From the NCBI GenBank assembly GCA_963728355.1, contig CAVSJQ010000001.1:186001-250000 (forward strand): DNA of 64,000 nt, read 5' to 3'. Every line of letters begins with the position of its first letter. The first letter of the stretch is position 1. Below are positions 42,160 through 48,771 of this stretch, piece by piece. Source of the DNA: Sva-07 sp963728355 (GTDB lineage Bacteria > Actinomycetota > Acidimicrobiia > Acidimicrobiales > Ilumatobacteraceae). The notes under the pieces were generated by a model that saw only the letters and a program-made list of their open reading frames with translations, made no database searches and was not told the DNA's origin. A program made the translations under genes and the position numbers.

Positions 42160-42196
42160 AACTGTCACACCGTGCCGGGCCAAACGTGACAGTTCG
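42160..42196. repeat. Repeat family C, copy 3
   Basis: ACTGTCAC and GTGACAGT arms enclose ACCGTGCCGGGCCAAAC. Same element as 24080-24152. It follows the stop of the secreted protein. Confidence 0.75.
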
Positions 42197-42210
42197 GCGG
42201 TTGGTTACGG

Positions 42211-42274
42211 GGTTACGGGGTGCCAGGCACCGGCGTAACCGGGTTGGTTACGGGGTGCCTGGCACCGGCGTAAC
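42211..42274. repeat. Palindromic repeat family D, two further copies
   Basis: Units 42211-42240 and 42246-42274 share GGTTACGGGGTGCC and GGCACCGGCGTAAC around central A or T (GGTGCCAGGCACC, GGTGCCTGGCACC). The second contains the stop codon of the next gene. Confidence 0.85.
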
Positions 42275-43459
42275 GTCGGTCGACAGGAAGTCGGTGAGGC
42301 GGTCGGCGAAGGCGCTCGCCGAGAAATCGGTCGCTCGCCTGACGGCGGCCCCAGCAAGTTCCTCGCGTTCGGCCTCGTCGTTCGCCAGCTCGACCGTGAG
42401 GTCGGCGAGCTCGGCGAGGGTGGTCCAGTGCCGACCGTTGTCGCCGTCGTGCACGATCTCGGCGGGACCGGCGGCGTTGAACACCAGCGGCACGGCACCC
42501 GCCGCCATCGCCTCGACGACCGAGATCCCGAAGTGCTCGAAGCGCTCGGGGTGGCGCTCGGCGTCCTCGCCGAGACCGGCGCCGTGCCAGTAGAGCGACG
42601 CCTCGCCGAGCAGCCGCTCGACGACAGCACCCGGCGCATTGACGTGCACCTCGACCGGTAGGCCGCGGGCCGCACGCTTGACCTCGAGGGCGTAGTCGCG
42701 GTTGGCGCGGTCACATCCGCCGACGATCGCCATGCGCCACCCGGCAAGTCGACCGGATCGCACCAGGCCGCGGAACGTCGCGAGGAGTTCGTGTTGCTTC
42801 TTGCTGTGGCCGAACGACGGGTCGAAGAACCGTCCGAGCACCAGGATCAACGGCTGCTTGTCGCCGGGCCTCACGCTGGGGCGCACCGGCGGATACAGCA
42901 CATCGCTCGGCCGGCCCCACAACCGCTCGACCCACGACGCCGTGAACTTCGAGTTGGACAGGTAGCGGGTGTACGTCGGCACGAATTCGACCCTGGTGAC
43001 CCGCCGGTCGAACGCCGCCTGCACCTCGGTGAGCCGATGCGGTAGGCGAGGCGCCAACGACAACGCCTTGACACCAGCGACGCCCAGTCGGCTCCGGAGA
43101 TGGTCGGACCGCGTCGGCACCTCGCCGGGGAAGTGCACGTAGTAGTAGCCGACCGGTGCGTGGTTGATCGCCTTGCTCAGATAGGTGCCGTTGACGAACA
43201 CGTCGAAGTCGCCGCTCGCCTCACTCGCCTCGGCGTCGTCGACCACGCGAGCGTGAGCGCACGCCGACAGGTCGACACCGAGACGCCGCATCGTGGCGTC
43301 GACGTCAGGTTGATGCGGCCCCAGCAGCGTGACGTCGTGATCGCGAGCAAGCACCTGAGCGATGCTGCCGTCCACCTGCTCACCACCGCCGAGCGTCGAC
43401 CAGTACAGGTCGTACACCCCGACGCGCAGGCGCCGAGCGACCGCGTCGGAGGACGTCAC
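42248..43459 (-). CDS. ALG11-like family 4 glycosyltransferase
   Basis: 403 aa. GT-B fold: LGGGEQVDGSIAQVL at the N-terminus, YLSNSKFTASWVERLWG in the middle, then LILVLGRFFDPS, and HFGISVVEAMAAGAVPLVFNAAGPAEIV, the donor-nucleotide site with its E-x7-E-like pattern. It adds a sugar to a lipid-linked glycan. The GTG at 43459 overlaps the upstream TGA. The last residues (VTPVPGTP) and the TAA stop are encoded by a family D palindrome. Last of four coupled genes. Confidence 0.88.
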   Translation of the reverse strand: MTSSDAVARRLRVGVYDLYWSTLGGGEQVDGSIAQVLARDHDVTLLGPHQPDVDATMRRLGVDLSACAHARVVDDAEASEASGDFDVFVNGTYLSKAINHAPVGYYYVHFPGEVPTRSDHLRSRLGVAGVKALSLAPRLPHRLTEVQAAFDRRVTRVEFVPTYTRYLSNSKFTASWVERLWGRPSDVLYPPVRPSVRPGDKQPLILVLGRFFDPSFGHSKKQHELLATFRGLVRSGRLAGWRMAIVGGCDRANRDYALEVKRAARGLPVEVHVNAPGAVVERLLGEASLYWHGAGLGEDAERHPERFEHFGISVVEAMAAGAVPLVFNAAGPAEIVHDGDNGRHWTTLAELADLTVELANDEAEREELAGAAVRRATDFSASAFADRLTDFLSTDVTPVPGTP

Positions 43460-44829
43460 GTCTGCGGCCACTTGACGACCTCCCACCTCATCACCTCGTT
43501 GCGGCCGACGGTCCGTCCGGGAGCCCACCGGTCGCGCAGCATCGCGGGCAGCAGTCGCAGATAGCCCATGCACACCTTCCAGCGATGGCCGACCTCGGGG
43601 TGGGCCGGGAGCCGCAGGGTGAGCGGGCGCAGCACGTAGTGACGGATCGTCGCAGTGACCGCCCGGCGCACCTCGCCGAGACCTGAACGCCAGGCGAGCG
43701 TCGGTGGAGCGTTCTTGGCGAGCATCAGCAACCGGTTGCGCTCCGTGGCGAAGCGGAACAGGGGCGACCCGACACCCGAGGACTGGGCGTGTTGGTGGCG
43801 CACGAGCGCCGCCGGCTCGTACACGTAACGCCAGCCTCGCAACTGGCCACGCCAGGACAGATCGGTGTCTTCGTAGTAGATGAAGAAGCGCTCGTCGAAC
43901 GTGCCCACCTCGTCGAGATAGCTGCGCTTGAGCAGCACCGCTCCCCCGCACCAGGCGAACACGTCGGCGGGCTCGTCGTACTGACCCTCGTCGACCTCCA
44001 GAAACCCCCGGTCGCCACCGAAACCACCGGCGAACAGGTTCGAGCCGACATTGTTGATGACGTCGAACGGCTCGGGCGGGATCTTCACGTCGAACCACTC
44101 CGGCTCGCGTCCCACCGTGCCGGTCACCTCCTCGATCGCCGATCGGAGCGTGAACTCGCGCGGCTCCAGACAGGACAGCCGCACCGAGATCGTGCTCGGC
44201 GCCGTGCCGTCCGAGGCGATTCGGAGTGCGGCGACGGCGCTCGACCAGCGGGCGATCTCCTCGCCGTCCTTCACGGTCGGCGGCTCGGCGCCGTGGAAGC
44301 CCTCGTCGAACGCCAGACGATCGTCGACACGTTCGCCGTCGAGACGCACCGCGGACACGCGGACACCGAGCAGCCGGGGCTCACCCTTCAGGAGGTGTGA
44401 GGCGGCGGGCACGTCGAACTCGATGCCGTGGAACCGGTCGGCGAACAGCATCTTCGCGGCCACGGCGCCGATGCGCTCGTCCGACTCGGCGACCGGCACC
44501 ATCGCCCGCAACCAGCCGGGGTCGACGGTGGCGTCGTTGTTCAGCAGCGCCACGTACGCGTGGTCGCCCGCGACACCGATGCCGAAGTTACAGCCGCCGG
44601 CGAAGCCGAGGTTGGCGAGCGGTTCCAACACCTTGATCGACCGGTACCGCTCGTCGGAGCCGACCCGTTCGACGACGTCATCAAGCGAACCGTTGTCGAC
44701 CATGACGAGTTCGAGCCGGTCGCTCGGCCAGTCGGTGGCGAGCAGCGAGTCGAGGCACTCGAGGGTCATGTCGCCGCCGTCGAAGTTCAACACGACGACG
44801 CGAACGATCGGCAGATCGGGATTGCTCAT
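43456..44829 (-). CDS. Family 2 glycosyltransferase, rhamnosyltransferase-like
   Basis: 457 aa. GT-A fold: VVVLNFDGGDMTLECLDSLL, VDNGSLDD, NLGFAGGCNFGIG and LLNNDATVDPGWL (DxD-like). An insert of about 130 residues (about 160-290) splits the catalytic domain before CGGAVLLKRSYLDEVG and FFIYYEDTDLSWR. The C-terminal amphipathic helices may bind the membrane. It overlaps genes on both sides by 4 bp. Sugar and acceptor are unknown. Confidence 0.9.
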   Translation of the reverse strand: MSNPDLPIVRVVVLNFDGGDMTLECLDSLLATDWPSDRLELVMVDNGSLDDVVERVGSDERYRSIKVLEPLANLGFAGGCNFGIGVAGDHAYVALLNNDATVDPGWLRAMVPVAESDERIGAVAAKMLFADRFHGIEFDVPAASHLLKGEPRLLGVRVSAVRLDGERVDDRLAFDEGFHGAEPPTVKDGEEIARWSSAVAALRIASDGTAPSTISVRLSCLEPREFTLRSAIEEVTGTVGREPEWFDVKIPPEPFDVINNVGSNLFAGGFGGDRGFLEVDEGQYDEPADVFAWCGGAVLLKRSYLDEVGTFDERFFIYYEDTDLSWRGQLRGWRYVYEPAALVRHQHAQSSGVGSPLFRFATERNRLLMLAKNAPPTLAWRSGLGEVRRAVTATIRHYVLRPLTLRLPAHPEVGHRWKVCMGYLRLLPAMLRDRWAPGRTVGRNEVMRWEVVKWPQT

Positions 44830-46565
44830 GGGTCGGGTGAGGCTACCGGTGGCGCAATGCGACGGATCGTCGACGGGGCCACGGCGTCGACGTCGTCGAG
44901 CCACCTCGCCAGCTCCGCAACCCGGTCGACCGGGGACGCGTCGGTCGGCACGACGAGGACGGGGCATGGCCGTTCGGTGGCGCGACGGACCAGTTCTGCA
45001 GCCTCGTCGGAGTCGACGATCACCGAGCGAGCCATCTCGAGCGCCTGGAGGTTCGCACCCAGTCGGACCCCCAGCAACGCATCGTCGTGGACCCACAGGT
45101 GGCACGGCACGATGCGTGCCATCGCCGACGTCGCGACGTGATCGGGCGCAGCGCCGAGGACGGCGACGATGTGGTCGAAGTCCCAGGGCCGGACGTAGCG
45201 GCCGAGCGCTCGCACCGGCCACCGGTCGGCGGCGGAGTGTGTGGGCTCGGGCGAGCCTGCGTTGTCGACCATCGCCGTCACGTCACGAACGCCGGCTCGG
45301 AGTCCGGTGACGAGTTGCTCGTTGGTCGCGGCGATCAACGCCGTCGCTTCGTCGACGTGCCCACCGGTCCCATCGAAGACGCCGGCGACCGCCAACCGCT
45401 CGGCTGGATGACGGACCCGCTGTGGCCAGCGCGGCCCCATCGTGTCGAGCGCATCGACGGTGGACGTCGCGGCGTTCGACCACGTCCAACGCTCGACGGC
45501 GCGCCGGCCAGCGGCGAGCAACACGGAGCGGTGGGCCTCGTCGGTGAGGGCCTTGACGATCGCATCAGCAATCGCCTTCGGGAAGTACGGGTCGAAACAC
45601 GCCCCGGGTTCGTCGAGCACTTCGGGCAGCGACGACACGTTCGAGGCGATGGCCGCGACGCCACACGCCGCTGCCTCCAGCACGGGAAGGCCGAACCCCT
45701 CCTCGAGCGACGGGGTCACGGAGAGCTCGGCGCCCTGCAACACCGCGACGAGTTCGCGGTCGTCGAGGCGCCCTGTGAACACGACGCGATCGGCGATGCC
45801 GGCGTCGGTCGCCCACCGCTGCCAGCGGTGGAGCACCGCCGGGGTGTGCGCTCCGGCGATCACGAGATGATGAGCGTCACCGAGCACACGGTCGACCTCG
45901 GCCCACGCGTGCATGAGGCCCTGGGTGTTCTTGTGGTCGTCGGCACCTGCGACCGTGACGACATAGCGGCGAACCGACTCGGGCAGGAACCGTCGGCAAC
46001 GATCGCGAGGGTCGGCCGACGGTGGAGCGAACTTGGCGTCGACACCGGCGCCGATCATCCCGATCCGTTCGATGGGGAACCTCAGCTCGCTCGCTGCCGT
46101 CGTCCTGGCGAAGTCGGAGATGGCAAGCAGGGCATCGACGGTGCGCGCCAGCGGTGCCCTGAGAGCGGCCTGCAGACGTGCATTCGGCTCGGCGAGGTAG
46201 ACGTCGGGGTAACGAAACGGGATCACGTCGTACATCACCGCGGCCACCGGCAGACCGCTGTCGGTGATGCAGCGCGGGATCGGATCGAGCGGGATCGGGT
46301 GCAGCATCAGCTGCGTGGCGAGATACCACGTCCCGTCGACGGCATGGTCGCGCACGGCCTGGGGGCTCCAGCGTCGCAGCGTGAGGCCCGGGACGGTGTC
46401 GGTGAGCACGTCGGCTTCGGCGTCGGTGCCATACAGCGCAACCACCGGTGCGCCAATGTCTCTCAGCCCGGTGAGCAGGCCGGTGACGTATCGGCCGATC
46501 CCACGCTGGCGCGCCGTCGGGTGGTCGACCGGACGGGCGTCGACCAGCAATGTCGACACGCTCAA
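44826..46565 (-). CDS. Family 4 glycosyltransferase with extra C-terminal domain
   Basis: 579 aa. Residues 1-375 are a GT-B enzyme (RQRGIGRYVTGLLTGL, YVVTVAGADDHKNTQGLM, VTPSLEEGFGLPVLEAAACG). About 200 further residues follow, including DFDHIVAVLGAAPDHV and a Rossmann-like VIVDSDEAAELV; this looks like the remnant N-terminal half of a second glycosyltransferase. The protein has a proline-rich end. It overlaps the neighbours by 4 bp on both sides. It would extend a lipid-linked or surface glycan. Confidence 0.88.
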   Translation of the reverse strand: MSVSTLLVDARPVDHPTARQRGIGRYVTGLLTGLRDIGAPVVALYGTDAEADVLTDTVPGLTLRRWSPQAVRDHAVDGTWYLATQLMLHPIPLDPIPRCITDSGLPVAAVMYDVIPFRYPDVYLAEPNARLQAALRAPLARTVDALLAISDFARTTAASELRFPIERIGMIGAGVDAKFAPPSADPRDRCRRFLPESVRRYVVTVAGADDHKNTQGLMHAWAEVDRVLGDAHHLVIAGAHTPAVLHRWQRWATDAGIADRVVFTGRLDDRELVAVLQGAELSVTPSLEEGFGLPVLEAAACGVAAIASNVSSLPEVLDEPGACFDPYFPKAIADAIVKALTDEAHRSVLLAAGRRAVERWTWSNAATSTVDALDTMGPRWPQRVRHPAERLAVAGVFDGTGGHVDEATALIAATNEQLVTGLRAGVRDVTAMVDNAGSPEPTHSAADRWPVRALGRYVRPWDFDHIVAVLGAAPDHVATSAMARIVPCHLWVHDDALLGVRLGANLQALEMARSVIVDSDEAAELVRRATERPCPVLVVPTDASPVDRVAELARWLDDVDAVAPSTIRRIAPPVASPDP

Positions 46566-46873
46566 GGGGCGTCGGATCCGGAGCTCGCCGCCAGCCGTTC
46601 GTCGAGGAGTGCGAGCTGTCGCTCGATCACCTGCGTCGCTCCGATCGCCGTGTCCGTGTCGAGCCGCAGCCGCTCCGAATACCCGAGGAACAGCGGCAAC
46701 GCCTGCTCGGAACCCGAGCGGACGTCGTGGTTGAGCTGGTTCACCGTCTCCTGCAGTTGCGTGACGACATGGTTGATGTTGAGCACCACCTCACGCAGCG
46801 CTGCCACGTCAGCACTCAGTGCAGCGACCTGGTCACCGCGAACTCGAGCCATCAATCCCTGGAACGACGCCAC
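46562..46873 (-). CDS. Small coiled-coil protein heading a glycosyltransferase operon
   Basis: 103 aa. Residues about 15-95 show heptad-like helices (QVAALSADVAALREVVLNIN, TQLQETVNQLNHDV, then ERQLALLDERLA). It has no signal or membrane segment. It overlaps the next gene by 4 bp and has its own TAGCAT box 6 nt before the GTG. It may scaffold the glycosyltransferases encoded after it. No family recognised. Confidence 0.7.
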   Translation of the reverse strand: MASFQGLMARVRGDQVAALSADVAALREVVLNINHVVTQLQETVNQLNHDVRSGSEQALPLFLGYSERLRLDTDTAIGATQVIERQLALLDERLAASSGSDAP

Positions 46874-46879
46874 GGGCCG

Positions 46880-46885
46880 ATGCTA
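46880..46885 (-). promoter_or_regulatory. Leaderless -10 box of a glycosyltransferase operon
   Basis: TAGCAT on the minus strand, 6 nt before the GTG at 46873. Confidence 0.5.
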
Positions 46886-46930
46886 GCCGTGGCTGCACTC
46901 CCCGACGTACGGGCCCCGACGCGCACCGCC

Positions 46931-46978
46931 CGAGCGATGAGCCAGACGACCGCATGTGGTCGGTTCGCTCATCGCTCG
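46931..46978. repeat. Long inverted repeat in a divergent promoter region
   Basis: CGAGCGATGAGC (46931-46942) pairs with GCTCATCGCTCG (46967-46978), and CGACC/GGTCG pair inside around GCATGT. It sits between divergent genes, so it is an operator or RNA structure candidate and not a simple terminator. Confidence 0.7.
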
Positions 46979-47017
46979 AGTTCGAACGGCAGCGTTCCTG
47001 GGCGTCCGTGGCCTGGT

Positions 47018-47023
47018 TAGCCT
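47018..47023 (+). promoter_or_regulatory. Leaderless -10 box of the methyltransferase gene
   Basis: TAGCCT 7 nt before the ATG at 47031. Confidence 0.55.
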
Positions 47024-47030
47024 TTCGGCC

Positions 47031-47957
47031 ATGTCAGCTGACGCTCCCGTCGCCCCGTCGTCGCTCCGGACCAAGGTGGCCTCCATGCTGCCGGCCGGAG
47101 TGAAGGACCTCGTCCGACCGCTCGCCCGCAGGGTGGGGCTGGCGGCGCCGGCCGAGAGCTGGTGGGAGCAGACGGCACCGGTGTGGAAGGAGGCGGAGGG
47201 CCGAGAACTCCGTGACCGATGGTGCAACGTGTGCCGATGGAGCGGGTCGGCGTTCCTCGGATCGCCTCACACCGAGTCGGCCAACTGTCCTCGGTGCGGT
47301 TCGATCGCCCGCGACCGCTTCCTGCTGTGGTGCTTCACCAGCCGATCGGGCAAGATGCGCGGCGCCCGGGTGATCGAGACGAGCCCCCGACTCGGCATCG
47401 AGTACCGCACGTACATGCAGCGCTGGTTCTCGTACCGCACCAGCGACTTCGACCTCAGCGCACACCGTGGCGACATCCAGCTCGATCTGCAGCAGATCGA
47501 CCTGCCCGACGCATCGGTCGACGTCGTGCTCACTCCCCACGTGCTCGAGCACGTACCCGACACCGACCGGGCCCTGGCGGAGCTGTTCCGGGTGATCGCC
47601 CCGGGCGGTCGAATGTATCTCCAGGTGCCGCTGGTCTACGGGAAGACCGCCGCGCCGACGACCCCCGAGTTCCACGCCGACAACACGCCGGTGTTCTGGA
47701 ATTTCGGCTGGGACCTCACCGACCGTGTCCGGGCGGCCGGCTTCACGACCACCGTGCTCGTCACCGACGAGTACGACAAGGTGCTGCGCGGCGAGCTGTC
47801 GGCGCCGGATCCGCACGGCGACGGATTCCACGTCGACACGCTGCTGGAGCACGTCCGAGTCGACGACCTCACGCCGGCCGCGAACGAGGAGCAGGCCCGC
47901 CGCATGGGCTTCGAGCCGTGCTACCACTTCGCCACGTGGGAGTGCCTGCGTCCCTGA
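47031..47957 (+). CDS. Class I SAM-dependent methyltransferase with zinc ribbon
   Basis: 308 aa. A CxxC pair (WCNVCRWSG) and a second (ANCPRCGSIARDR) form a zinc ribbon at about 62-95. A methyltransferase domain follows, with DLQQIDLPDASVDVVLTPHVLEHV and APGGRMYLQVPL. The SAM-binding glycine loop is degenerate (VIETSPRLG). Such proteins methylate sugars or glycan chain ends in polysaccharide loci. Monocistronic, divergent from the glycosyltransferase operon. Confidence 0.83.
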   Translation: MSADAPVAPSSLRTKVASMLPAGVKDLVRPLARRVGLAAPAESWWEQTAPVWKEAEGRELRDRWCNVCRWSGSAFLGSPHTESANCPRCGSIARDRFLLWCFTSRSGKMRGARVIETSPRLGIEYRTYMQRWFSYRTSDFDLSAHRGDIQLDLQQIDLPDASVDVVLTPHVLEHVPDTDRALAELFRVIAPGGRMYLQVPLVYGKTAAPTTPEFHADNTPVFWNFGWDLTDRVRAAGFTTTVLVTDEYDKVLRGELSAPDPHGDGFHVDTLLEHVRVDDLTPAANEEQARRMGFEPCYHFATWECLRP

Positions 47958-47980
47958 TCACGCGACCGCGCCGGCCAACA

Positions 47981-48038
47981 CCACGTTTGCGCGACAGAAC
48001 GGGTGGCACGGGCCACCCGAATTCGTACGCAGACGTGT
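47981..48038. repeat. Palindromic repeat family A, copy 4
   Basis: CCACGTTTGCG and CGCAGACGTG form the outer arms; GGGTGGC and GCCACCC form the inner stem. It lies between convergent genes. Confidence 0.8.
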
Positions 48039-48041
48039 TGG

Positions 48042-48752
48042 TCAGCGGCCGAGGACTCGACGGCGCACGCACATCTTGATCATGTCGAGGCCGAGCCAGA
48101 ACGCCTTGAGCTTGTCGCCGGTGACCGAGCTCTCGCCGACTCGGGGCTGGTACTTCACCGGCACCTGCACCATCGGCAGGCGCTGTTCGACGGTGAGCAG
48201 CATCATCTCGTAGCCGAACGCCGAGCCGTTCGAACGGAACTCGGGCCGGAGCCGGTCGATCGCATCGCGTGTGAGCACCCGGTAGGTGCAACCGACGTCG
48301 GACAGGTACACCGTGTTGAAGAGCAACTCGGTGAGCTTGGCGACGGCCCAGTTGCCCCACTTGAGGAACAGGCCCATGTTCGCTCCGCTGAGGATGAAGA
48401 TCCGTACGGTGCGAGACCCGAACACGACGTCGACGTCGGCGGTGAAGGGCAGGAGCTTCAAGATGTCGTCTGGATCGAAGGTGCCGTCGGGTTCGCAGAT
48501 GCAGACCATGTCGGCCTCGAGGGTCTCGGCGATGCCCCTCTGGATGGCGGCGCCGTACCCCTGCACGGGCTCGACGATCACCCGTGCCGACGTTCCCTCG
48601 ACCTCGCCCTGGGTGTCGGGGTGGGCGTTGTTGTCGATGACGACGATGTCGTCGACGATGCCGAGGGCTTCGAACCCGCGGATGCACTCGGCGATGCTCT
48701 CGGCCTCGTTGTAGGTCGGCAGTACCACCGCCAGCGTGCGTCCCTTCCACAT
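48042..48752 (-). CDS. Family 2 glycosyltransferase, polyprenyl-phosphate type
   Basis: 236 aa. LAVVLPTYNEAESIAECIRG, VVIDNNAHPD, GYGAAIQRGI and EPDGTFDPDD (DxD-like) are typical of dolichyl-phosphate-mannose-synthase-like enzymes that charge polyprenyl phosphate with a sugar. There is no C-terminal membrane domain. It lies 19 bp downstream of a GT-C-containing gene, a natural user of polyprenyl-phosphate sugars. Confidence 0.9.
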   Translation of the reverse strand: MWKGRTLAVVLPTYNEAESIAECIRGFEALGIVDDIVVIDNNAHPDTQGEVEGTSARVIVEPVQGYGAAIQRGIAETLEADMVCICEPDGTFDPDDILKLLPFTADVDVVFGSRTVRIFILSGANMGLFLKWGNWAVAKLTELLFNTVYLSDVGCTYRVLTRDAIDRLRPEFRSNGSAFGYEMMLLTVEQRLPMVQVPVKYQPRVGESSVTGDKLKAFWLGLDMIKMCVRRRVLGR

Positions 48753-48771
48753 GGGCGGTCAGTCTGCCAGC

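Noticed and set aside
46981..46996. Possible second SOS box (TCGAAC...GTTC) upstream of the methyltransferase gene
   Set aside because: The half sites are spaced by six bases instead of four, and the second half is incomplete.
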